From positions 1-56,757 of the forward strand of contig NZ_JAXQNN010000009.1 in NCBI RefSeq assembly GCF_034427455.1: a stretch of DNA of 56,757 nucleotides. Direction: 5' to 3'. Source of the DNA: Jeotgalibacillus haloalkalitolerans. Its GTDB lineage: Bacteria > Bacillota > Bacilli > Bacillales > Jeotgalibacillaceae. Shown one piece after another: positions 48,635 through 56,757 of the stretch. Positions within the stretch are counted from its first letter, which is position 1. Every line of letters starts with the position of its first letter. The translations under genes and the position numbers were made by a program. A model generated the notes under the pieces. The model was not told the DNA's origin. It saw only the letters and a program-made list of their open reading frames with translations, and made no database searches.

Positions 48635-48752
48635 GTTCTTAGAATAGACGGTGATGTTCGTAGAATAACATGCTGTGTTCGTAGAAATGGCGTGTTGGTT
48701 CGTAGAATAAACAGGTTAGTTCTTAGAAAAACAGCCTTGGTTCGTAGAAAAG
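48635..48752. repeat. Exact 21-nt array, third family (core GTTCGTAGAA), six units
   Basis: GTTCTTAGAA or GTTCGTAGAA starts at 48635, 48656, 48677, 48698, 48719 and 48740; all five steps are exactly 21 nt. Eleven or so linker bases vary freely. The array lies between the cysK terminator and the murB terminator, so between convergent genes. Confidence 0.92.
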
Positions 48753-48803
48753 TACCTTTTGGACTATGCCCATTCTGTCTCGTTTCGAGCTGCCACACCC
48801 CAA

Positions 48804-48842
48804 CAAAAAACCGGAACCCATCCCAAAGGACAAGTTCCGGCT
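48804..48842 (-). terminator. Terminator after murB (minus strand)
   Basis: On the minus strand CCGGAAC-loop-GTTCCGG (48840-48834 with 48817-48811) is followed by six T. Confidence 0.85.
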
Positions 48843-48852
48843 CCAATTCTAT

Positions 48853-49713
48853 TTAAGTCCGGCCAATCACACGGACTTCCTTCTCCAAATCAACACCAAA
48901 TTTTTCTTTTACCGTCTTCTGAACATGCTTCACAAGGTTCAGGTAATCTTTCGCAGTTGCATCACCTTTATTTACGATAAATCCGGCATGCTTCAGTGAC
49001 ACCTGGGCGCCGCCGATCTGTACGCCCTGCAGGTTGGAATCCTGAATCAGTTTTCCTGCAAAGTGACCCGGTGGCCGTTTGAACACGCTGCCGCATGACG
49101 GGTATTCGAGCGGCTGCTTGGATTCGCGCAGGTATGTGAGCTCATCCATTTTTGCTTTGATGACGTGCTGTTCACCTTTTTCAAGAACGAACTCTGCCTC
49201 AAGCACAATCCAGTTTTTATCCGGAATTGCACTTGTGCGGTAATCAAATGCCATTTCTTCAGCGGGCAGTCTCTCAACGTCGCCTTCCGGAGTGAGGACG
49301 GTTACGTGTGTGCACACATCCTTGATTTCTCCGCCGTAAGCGCCGGCATTCATATAGATGGCCCCACCGACACTTCCCGGAATCCCGCATGCGAATTCCA
49401 GTCCGCTCAGTGAGTGATCGTGTGCGGCTCTTGATACTTCAATGATCGGTGCGCCTGCCTGCACGGTGATTTGTTCATGGTCTATTGTCATGTTCGTTAG
49501 TGACGTGGTTAAAATAACGAGCCCTTCAATGCCGCCGTCCTGGATCAATACATTTGATCCGTTGCCGAGCACCATCCATGGGAGGTTATTTTTTTTCGCA
49601 AAGGTAACGGCTTTTGTCAATTCTTCAATTGACTCCGGAATGGCAAGGTAATCTGCATTCCCGCCGATTTTTGTATACGTATAATCTTTCAAAGGTACAT
49701 TCTTTTGAATCAT
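48853..49713 (-). CDS. murB: UDP-N-acetylenolpyruvoylglucosamine reductase
   Basis: MurB reduces UDP-GlcNAc-enolpyruvate to UDP-MurNAc. The 286-residue FAD protein has YTKIGGNADY, GNGSNVLI, the GIPGSVGGAIYMNAGAYG block, YPSCGSVFKRP with the catalytic Ser and GAQVSLKHAGFIVN. On the minus strand the start follows CAGGAGG. It breaks the cysK-pabB linkage of B. subtilis, where murB lies with the division genes; a second copy elsewhere in this genome cannot be excluded. Confidence 0.95.
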   Translation of the reverse strand: MIQKNVPLKDYTYTKIGGNADYLAIPESIEELTKAVTFAKKNNLPWMVLGNGSNVLIQDGGIEGLVILTTSLTNMTIDHEQITVQAGAPIIEVSRAAHDHSLSGLEFACGIPGSVGGAIYMNAGAYGGEIKDVCTHVTVLTPEGDVERLPAEEMAFDYRTSAIPDKNWIVLEAEFVLEKGEQHVIKAKMDELTYLRESKQPLEYPSCGSVFKRPPGHFAGKLIQDSNLQGVQIGGAQVSLKHAGFIVNKGDATAKDYLNLVKHVQKTVKEKFGVDLEKEVRVIGRT

Positions 49714-50019
49714 ATTGTGCCTCCTGTGTAATTCTGCTTTCTGTAAGTATAGTCACAGTTTGCAAGGGACGTTCGCGATTTAGATTAAAACCGGCTGCTG
49801 ATTTCCGCGTTTTGACGCTTCCATCACAGCTGTGCCGATTCATCGTTACATACAAAAGCTCCTCCTGCAGAAAAGAGCCTGCTGAAAGGAGCCGCTTTAA
49901 TGAATAAAGTATATGGAAATTATGCGAAAACGTCAATTTTTTATCAGATGTCCCTGTACCACCTGATGAATTGTTTCGTGTATGATTGAGAAAGAGTCTG
50001 CTACTGGGAGTGAAACTTC
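49714..50019. other. Divergent gap between murB and pabB
   Basis: No gene is seen. A hairpin of GCTCCTCCTGCAG and CTGCTGAAAGGAGC (about 49858-49894) has, on the minus strand, a short TTTTG behind it; it could be a weak minus-strand terminator or an attenuator-like structure. TGTATGAT (49979-49986) may hold the pabB -10, but no good -35 was found. Confidence 0.4.
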
Positions 50020-51426
50020 TTGAGTTCATATACAATTACTTATCAAACGACTAAAACAACTTTAGATACATTTTATTATACAACGCAGAAAATGGCTGCG
50101 CATGAGGAACGCCACCTGTTTTTAGAAAGTGGCAGGGGCGGCCGTTACAGTATTGCGGGCATAAAGCCATTCGCCTGGGCGAGCGGGAAGAATGACCGGC
50201 TTTCTGTTTTTGAAAACGGTGAAGAAACAACGCTTGAGGGAGACGTGCTGAAAAGTCTGCTTGAGTGGATGTCCCCATATCGTACGGAGCCGATTGCGGA
50301 GCTTCCGGATTTTCAGGGAGGTGCGATCGGCTATATCAGCTATGATTATGTGCGTTCAATTGAAAAACTGCCTGCATCTGCAGAGGATGACCTCGGACTG
50401 CCGGATGTATGCTTTTTAATTTTTGATGAATGGATGGTCTTTGATCATGAGACTGGAACGCTTTATTTTATGGTGCTGCATCATTACGCTGAGCCTGCGG
50501 ATGAAAAGCTTGAACATTTCGTGGATCAGTGGAAATCATCTGAAACATCAGCTGCGCCTGAGCGAACCGCGCCGCGCGAAAGTGCTGATGACATGACAGT
50601 CTCGATGGAAGAAGCATCATTCTGTGAAGCGGCTGAAGCGATCCGTCAGTATATTGCGCAGGGTGATGTGTTTCAGGTAAACCTTTCTGTCCGTCAATCC
50701 AAGCCGCTTGCAGTGGAGGCGGCTGATGTGTACCGGGAAGTGCGTAAGCTGAACCCATCACCGTATATGTCTTACCTGCATTTGCCGGATATGCAGATTG
50801 CTTCTGCTTCCCCTGAGCTTTTAGTGAAAAAAGCAGGAACTGAGCTGAGCACACGACCGATTGCAGGGACGCGCTCCCGTGGAAAGACGCCTGAAGAGGA
50901 TCAGTCACTTGCAAATGAACTGATTCATAATGAAAAAGAACGTGCTGAACACGTGATGCTTGTGGATCTTGAGCGCAATGATCTTGGCAGAGTGAGTCAG
51001 TATGGCAGTGTGGAAGTGAACGAATTCATGGTCATTGAAAAGTACTCACACGTGATGCATATTGTCTCGAACGTCCGCGGCACACTGGATGAACAGTATG
51101 ATGAAGCGGATGTGATCAGAGCGGTATTTCCGGGAGGTACGATTACAGGTGCACCGAAAGTCCGTACGATGGAAATCATTGAAGAGCTTGAGCCGGTGAG
51201 AAGGGGGCTGTATACGGGCTCAATCGGCTGGATCGGCTTTAACGGAGATCTGGAATTAAATATCGTAATCCGTACCATGCTTGTAAAAGATGGACAGGCC
51301 CATGTGCAGGCAGGGGCAGGCGTTGTCATAGATTCCCACCCGAAACGGGAATATAAAGAGTCGCTTAAAAAAGCACGTGCGCTCTGGCAGGCAAAAGATC
51401 AGGCGGAAGGAGTGACATCGCAGTGA
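50020..51426 (+). CDS. pabB: Aminodeoxychorismate synthase component I
   Basis: PabB converts chorismate and ammonia to aminodeoxychorismate for folate. The 468-residue product has the TrpE/PabB N-terminal region ([12 protein letters not shown]) and the chorismate-binding domain with [17 protein letters not shown] and [15 protein letters not shown] 50020 follows GGGAGTG. It overlaps pabA by 4 nt and heads the folate operon. Confidence 0.96.
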   Translation: MSSYTITYQTTKTTLDTFYYTTQKMAAHEERHLFLESGRGGRYSIAGIKPFAWASGKNDRLSVFENGEETTLEGDVLKSLLEWMSPYRTEPIAELPDFQGGAIGYISYDYVRSIEKLPASAEDDLGLPDVCFLIFDEWMVFDHETGTLYFMVLHHYAEPADEKLEHFVDQWKSSETSAAPERTAPRESADDMTVSMEEASFCEAAEAIRQYIAQGDVFQVNLSVRQSKPLAVEAADVYREVRKLNPSPYMSYLHLPDMQIASASPELLVKKAGTELSTRPIAGTRSRGKTPEEDQSLANELIHNEKERAEHVMLVDLERNDLGRVSQYGSVEVNEFMVIEKYSHVMHIVSNVRGTLDEQYDEADVIRAVFPGGTITGAPKVRTMEIIEELEPVRRGLYTGSIGWIGFNGDLELNIVIRTMLVKDGQAHVQAGAGVVIDSHPKREYKESLKKARALWQAKDQAEGVTSQ

Positions 51427-52013
51427 TTTTAATGATTGATAACTATGATTCATTTACGTATAACCTTGTTCAATTTTTAGGTGAGCTTGGAGAAGAGCTT
51501 GTCGTAAAGCGTAATGACGAGATCACGATTGAAGAAATTGAAGAGCTGAATCCTGATTTCCTGATGATTTCACCGGGGCCGTGCAGCCCGGATGAAGCGG
51601 GAATCAGCCTTGAAGCAATCCGGGCGTTTGCCGGTAAAATTCCGATTTTCGGCGTATGTCTCGGTCATCAGTCGATCGCACAGGTGTTTGGCGGTAATGT
51701 TGTACGTGCAACACGCCTGATGCACGGCAAAACGTCAGAAATGTATCACGATGGAAAAGGTGTCTATCAGGATCTGCCGATGCCGTTTACTGCGACGCGC
51801 TATCATTCACTGATCGTAGAAAAGCACACGCTGCCGGATGAGTTACTCATTACGTCCTGGACCGATCAGGGTGAAATCATGGGGATCCGCCATCAGACAC
51901 TTGCGGTTGAAGGCGTACAGTTCCATCCGGAATCCATTATGACCGACCAGGGTAAAAAACTGCTACGGAATTTCCTTGATGCTTACCGCGTCCGCGAGGC
52001 AGAAAGCGTATGA
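51423..52013 (+). CDS. pabA: Aminodeoxychorismate/anthranilate synthase glutaminase subunit
   Basis: The 196-residue class I glutamine amidotransferase has [12 protein letters not shown], the nucleophile motif GVCLGHQSI (C79 region) and the HPES motif FHPESIMT. In Bacillus this subunit serves both PabB and TrpE; the same double role is probable here. GTG 51423 overlaps the pabB stop (GTGA), preceded by GGAAGGAG. It overlaps pabC by 4 nt. Confidence 0.96.
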   Translation: MILMIDNYDSFTYNLVQFLGELGEELVVKRNDEITIEEIEELNPDFLMISPGPCSPDEAGISLEAIRAFAGKIPIFGVCLGHQSIAQVFGGNVVRATRLMHGKTSEMYHDGKGVYQDLPMPFTATRYHSLIVEKHTLPDELLITSWTDQGEIMGIRHQTLAVEGVQFHPESIMTDQGKKLLRNFLDAYRVREAESV

Positions 52014-52852
52014 AGCTCTGGTTAAATGGAGAAATCATAGAGGAAGCAGACGCGCGTATCTCACCGTTTGATCACGGCTTTTTGTACGGGATGGGTGCAT
52101 TCGAGACGTTCCGCACCTATAATGGGTATCCCTTTTTAATTGGGGATCATCTGCAAAGGCTGCAGTTTGCGTTTGGTGAGATGGGAATCGAAGCTAAATT
52201 GACGACAGCTGGAATCAAGCAGATGGTGAGTGAGCTGAGAGAGGCGAACGGCGGTGCAGACGGCTACTTCCGTTTAAATGTGTCTGCCGGTGTAAGAGGG
52301 ATCGGACTTGATCCATCCCCTTACACGGAGCCAATGGTTATGCTGCTTCAAAAACCGCTGACCCCTCCGCCTGCTGAACGTCACGCACAGTGGCTGAAGC
52401 TGCGCCGCAATACACCTGAGACAGAAATCAGACTGAAATCGCATCATTATTTTAATAACCTGGCTGCGAGAAAGGAAGTAACGGATTCGAAAACAGAAGG
52501 CATCTTCCTCACTGAAGACGGTGTGATTTCAGAAGGACTCGCATCAAACGTCTACTGGGTTAAGGACGGTACGCTTTATACGCCGGACCTTTCAACCGGT
52601 ATGCTTGAAGGGATCACAAGAAAAATGGTCCTTGCACTTGCGCGGGCTGGCGGCATTCCAGTAAAAGAGGGTCGCTTCACACCGGAAGAAGCACAAGGAG
52701 CAGATGAATGGTTTTTATCAAATTCCATACAGGAAATTGTTCCGATCACACGTTTTGAAGGTCAGGACTTCCCTGGAGATGGACCTGTTTACACTCAGTT
52801 GAAATCTGAGTATCAGCAAAAGACAAATCTTGAGATAGCGTCAGTTGAATGA
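52010..52852 (+). CDS. pabC: 4-amino-4-deoxychorismate lyase
   Basis: PabC releases pyruvate from aminodeoxychorismate to give p-aminobenzoate. The 280-residue fold-type IV PLP protein has [31 protein letters not shown] with the PLP-binding Lys (near 144), and [17 protein letters not shown] 52010 overlaps the pabA stop (ATGA). Confidence 0.95.
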   Translation: MKLWLNGEIIEEADARISPFDHGFLYGMGAFETFRTYNGYPFLIGDHLQRLQFAFGEMGIEAKLTTAGIKQMVSELREANGGADGYFRLNVSAGVRGIGLDPSPYTEPMVMLLQKPLTPPPAERHAQWLKLRRNTPETEIRLKSHHYFNNLAARKEVTDSKTEGIFLTEDGVISEGLASNVYWVKDGTLYTPDLSTGMLEGITRKMVLALARAGGIPVKEGRFTPEEAQGADEWFLSNSIQEIVPITRFEGQDFPGDGPVYTQLKSEYQQKTNLEIASVE

Positions 52853-52862
52853 GGTGAATCAA

Positions 52863-53675
52863 ATGAAGGCGGGAGCGTATACGCTGGATTTTACGAAGAA
52901 AACATATGTAATGGGAATTTTAAATACAACGCCCGATTCATTTTCAGATGGGGGCAGGTTCAATACAGTAGATGCAGCCGTTGCGCATGCGAAGCAAATG
53001 GCTGAAGACGGCGCTGACATCATCGATATTGGCGGCGAGTCAACGAGACCGGGTTATACACCGGTATCAGTTGAAGAAGAGATCGAGCGGGTAGTACCTG
53101 TCATCGAAGCGGTGCGCCGTGAAGTGGATCTTCCTATCTCGATCGACACGTTTAAAGCGCAAACAGCAGAAGCGGCTGTAAAAGCAGGAGCACAGATCAT
53201 CAATGACATCTGGGGTGCAAAATATGACCCTGCTATCGCGGATGTGGCTGCAAAACACAACGTGCCGATTATCTTAATGCATAACCGGGAAAAGCGTGAC
53301 TATGAGCATTTTCTTACTGACGTCATGCGTGACCTTGAAGAGAGTATTTCGATTGCAAAATCAGCCGGGGTTACAGATGAACAGATCATATTAGATCCGG
53401 GCGTCGGTTTTGCCAAGTCATTTGAACAAAACGTTGAAGTGACAAGGGAGGTAGACCGCATTGTTGCAATGGGCTATCCTGTGCTGCTCGGTACATCACG
53501 CAAATCGATGATCGGCAATATTCTGGATCTCCCGGCAGCAGAGCGTACTGAAGGAACGGGCGCGACCGTGTGCTACGGCGTACAGAAAGGCTGCCACATC
53601 GTCCGCGTTCATGATGTAAAAGAAATTGTCCGCATGACCCGTGTAATGGATGCATTAATCGGAAAGGGTGAATGA
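52863..53675 (+). CDS. folP: Dihydropteroate synthase
   Basis: FolP (Sul) joins p-aminobenzoate to the pterin pyrophosphate and is the sulfonamide target. The 270-residue TIM barrel has MGILNTTPDSFSDGG and GGESTRPG, plus the pterin-site loop LGTSRKSMIG. ATG 52863 is preferred to TTG 52845, because GAGGTG (52851-52856) is 6 nt upstream. It lacks some 12-15 N-terminal residues seen in the B. subtilis protein, outside the barrel. Confidence 0.96.
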   Translation: MKAGAYTLDFTKKTYVMGILNTTPDSFSDGGRFNTVDAAVAHAKQMAEDGADIIDIGGESTRPGYTPVSVEEEIERVVPVIEAVRREVDLPISIDTFKAQTAEAAVKAGAQIINDIWGAKYDPAIADVAAKHNVPIILMHNREKRDYEHFLTDVMRDLEESISIAKSAGVTDEQIILDPGVGFAKSFEQNVEVTREVDRIVAMGYPVLLGTSRKSMIGNILDLPAAERTEGTGATVCYGVQKGCHIVRVHDVKEIVRMTRVMDALIGKGE

Positions 53676-53676
53676 A

Positions 53677-54039
53677 ATGGATAAAATCAAGGTAAATGAA
53701 ATGGAGTTTTACGGCTACCACGGTGTATTTACTGAAGAAACAAAGCTTGGCCAGCGCTTCCGCGTGAATGCGGTACTAGAGCTGGACCTGTCAAAATCAG
53801 CTAAGTCAGATAACGTGGATGACTCCATCAATTACGCAGATGTCTATAACGTGTGTAAAGAAATTGTGGAAGGCGAGCCGCTGAAGCTTGTAGAGGCAGT
53901 TGCTGATAGAATCGCTTCCCGCATGCTGAAAGAATTCGATTTATTAGAACGTGTAACGATTGAAGTGGTGAAGCCTGACCCGCCAATACCAGGTCACTAC
54001 AATTCGGTTGCCATCGAACTGACCCGGAGCAGAGGCTGA
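53677..54039 (+). CDS. folB: Dihydroneopterin aldolase
   Basis: FolB splits dihydroneopterin to hydroxymethyl-dihydropterin. The 120-residue product has EFYGYHGVFTEE with the catalytic Tyr/Glu region, KLVEAVADRIAS, and VKPDPPIPGHYNSVAIEL. ATG 53677 is chosen over GTG 53668 because of GAAAGGGTGA upstream and the exact family length. folK starts on the next base after its stop. Confidence 0.96.
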   Translation: MDKIKVNEMEFYGYHGVFTEETKLGQRFRVNAVLELDLSKSAKSDNVDDSINYADVYNVCKEIVEGEPLKLVEAVADRIASRMLKEFDLLERVTIEVVKPDPPIPGHYNSVAIELTRSRG

Positions 54040-54561
54040 ATGCATACAGCCTATTTATCCCTTGGCTCTAACATTGGTGAATCAAAAGAAAATCTTCAGG
54101 AAGCAGTGAAGCTGCTCGATAGCGTTCCTTCTATAGAAGTGAAAAGCGTTTCTTCCATTTATGAAACAGACCCGGTCGGCTATACAGACCAGCAAGTGTT
54201 TTTGAATATTGCCGTTGCAGTGAAGACTGAGCTGACTGCTGAAGATTTACTGAATAAAGCGCAGGAAATCGAGCAATCCCTTGGGCGTGAGCGGAAAGTT
54301 CACTGGGGACCCCGTATTATAGACCTTGACATTTTGCTATACAATACAGACAATATACAATCAGAAAGGCTGACCGTTCCGCATCCGTATATGCACGAAC
54401 GCAGCTTCGTTCTTGTTCCATTAAATGAAATTGCCCCTGAAGCTGTGCACCCTTTAACAGGAAGTACAGTCAGTGAGCTCCTGCAGTACACTGGCAGTGA
54501 AGGCGTTCGTCTATGGAAAGAAACTGTCTATCAGCGCAAAGAGAACTTTTTAGCGCTCTAA
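54040..54561 (+). CDS. folK: 2-amino-4-hydroxy-6-hydroxymethyldihydropteridine pyrophosphokinase
   Basis: FolK pyrophosphorylates the pterin used by FolP. The 173-residue product has YLSLGSNIGESKENL, the loop KSVSSIYETDPVG, and GPRIIDLDILLY with the Mg-binding DxD. ATG 54040 abuts the folB stop. Its terminator closes the folate operon; yazB and dusB, which follow it in B. subtilis, are absent. Confidence 0.96.
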   Translation: MHTAYLSLGSNIGESKENLQEAVKLLDSVPSIEVKSVSSIYETDPVGYTDQQVFLNIAVAVKTELTAEDLLNKAQEIEQSLGRERKVHWGPRIIDLDILLYNTDNIQSERLTVPHPYMHERSFVLVPLNEIAPEAVHPLTGSTVSELLQYTGSEGVRLWKETVYQRKENFLAL

Positions 54562-54565
54562 GATA

Positions 54566-54596
54566 AAACTGCCGTTTAACTCAGGCAGTTTTTTTG
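54566..54596 (+). terminator. Terminator of the folate operon
   Basis: AAACTGCC-GTTTAACTCA-GGCAGTTT followed by seven T in all. Confidence 0.92.
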
Positions 54597-54705
54597 TGGA
54601 GAAGGCGTTCGTATGGGAAAAAAGCCTTTAGGGGTGTACGCACGATTTATATTGTGTAAAATAGACAAGTATTCAAAAAGAACAGAGATATTATTTGAAT
54701 CATAG

Positions 54706-56220
<1,515 letters not shown>

Positions 56221-56227
56221 TGATCTG

Positions 56228-56254
56228 AACCGCTGCTCTTTGCAGCGGTTTTTC
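56228..56254 (+). terminator. Terminator after lysS
   Basis: AACCGCTG-CTCTTTG-CAGCGGTT followed by TTTTC. Confidence 0.88.
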
Positions 56255-56272
56255 TTATGACGATTGCACAGC

Positions 56273-56365
56273 TGGTGACCGGATCACAAAATGCTTCGGG
56301 GAACAGATGGGATTGTGACCTGAGATGCAGTGACTGGCTATGAAATCCGGATGCAGTGAAAATCA
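56273..56365. repeat. Possible degraded repeat array before the rRNA promoters
   Basis: GGTGACC (56274), GATTGTGACC (56311), GATGCAGTGAC (56324) and GATGCAGTGAA (56350) recur, and GATTGTGACC is close to the reverse complement of the GGTCACATTC core of the array at 44702. Spacings (40, 15, 26) do not follow the 21-nt step, so this is weak. Confidence 0.35.
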
Positions 56366-56459
56366 TGAAACTTACTACGACAAAACAAAGCTGAATATTC
56401 GACAATGAAACCTGCTGAGACAATCTTAAAATTAATTTTACCTTTTTGATAAAAAACTA

Positions 56460-56488
56460 TTGTCACAATGTAAAAGCCGTGATATATT
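56460..56488 (+). promoter_or_regulatory. rRNA operon promoter P1
   Basis: TTGTCA (56460-56465), a 17-nt spacer and TATATT (56483-56488), about 220 nt upstream of the 16S gene. Confidence 0.85.
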
Positions 56489-56545
56489 ATTATTCGTTGC
56501 CGCAATAACAAACGGCAGCGACAAAAAATAAAGTGAAAAAAGTTG

Positions 56546-56575
56546 TTGACATCATGCTTGAAAAGATGGTAAGAT
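56546..56575 (+). promoter_or_regulatory. rRNA operon promoter P2
   Basis: TTGACA (56546-56551), an 18-nt spacer and TAAGAT (56570-56575). Tandem promoters 87 nt apart are typical of Bacillales rRNA operons. The downstream leader contains TTGAAAACTAAACA, as in rRNA leaders of this group. Confidence 0.88.
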
Positions 56576-56705
56576 AACTGAGTCGCCAAAAAACGACACA
56601 CGCTTTAAAGAGAAGTACTTGAACCTTGAAAACTAAACAACCAAACGTCAACGTTTAAGATTTTTAGTCTTTTTCGAAATAAAAAGACATGAGCTTTTCA
56701 AACAC

Positions 56706-56757
56706 TTTACGGAGAGTTTGATCCTGGCTCAGGACGAACGCTGGCGGCGTGCCTAAT
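56706..56757 (+). rRNA. rrs: 16S ribosomal RNA, 5' end (partial)
   Basis: The universal 16S start GAGAGTTTGATCCTGGCTCA is at 56712-56731, followed by GACGAACGCTGGCGGCGTGC. The mature 5' end is placed at about 56706 by comparison with TTTATCGGAGAG of Bacillus. The rest lies outside the window. Confidence 0.97.

Overview
The window is a 56.8-kb stretch of a low-to-moderate G+C, endospore-forming Bacillales chromosome. It runs from the last bases of a 5S rRNA gene to the first bases of a 16S rRNA gene, so it is the complete interval between two rRNA operons. Gene order closely follows the origin-proximal tmk-to-lysS region as I remember it from Bacillus subtilis, and nearly all genes are on the + strand. 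Some genes I would expect from that comparison are not seen: xpaC-yaaN, yaaR, yabS-yabT, and yazB-dusB before lysS. Several insertions are present instead. This pattern, together with the repeats, suggests a Bacillaceae or Planococcaceae relative such as Jeotgalibacillus, but I cannot fix the genus by eye.

Layout. 1-2.0 kb: 5S end, repeat arrays, an HTH-DUF2087 regulator, two tiny membrane proteins and gin (csfB). 2.1-9.1 kb: yaaO-tmk-darA-holB-ricT-yabA-trmN6-like-yazA-rsmI. 9.4-16.5 kb: abrB (minus strand), metS, tatD, yabE, rnmV, ksgA. 16.6-24 kb: yabG, veg, sspF, ispE, purR, ridA, spoVG, glmU, prs. 24.6-36.1 kb: ctc, pth, fin, mfd, spoVT, yabM, yabN, rqcP, yabP, yabQ, divIC, yabR. 36.4-37.9 kb: an insertion with a DinB-fold protein, a small membrane protein, repeats and two minus-strand tRNAs. 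38-48.6 kb: spoIIE, tilS, hprT, ftsH, coaX, hslO, a PpiC-type foldase, cysK. 48.8-49.7 kb: murB on the minus strand. 50-56.2 kb: the folate operon pabB-pabA-pabC-folP-folB-folK, then lysS, then the tandem promoters and leader of the next rRNA operon.

The coding content is ordinary: nucleotide, folate and tRNA/rRNA maturation genes, DNA repair, cell division, and a full set of sporulation genes. Several regulatory sites match what the gene assignments predict: a sigma-B promoter before ctc, sigma-E before yabP, sigma-G before spoVT, sigma-K before yabG, Spo0A boxes just downstream of the abrB promoter, and a wide-spacer promoter at spoIIE.

The unusual content is between the genes. At least seven gaps hold arrays of a short degenerate core repeated at an almost exact 21-nt step. 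There are three sequence families, each array lying in a gap bounded by a terminator. A further array has an exact 31-nt step and another a 43-nt step. Separate from these are dispersed hairpin-forming repeats of about 60-130 bp. No prophage, insertion sequence, CRISPR array or defence system was seen.
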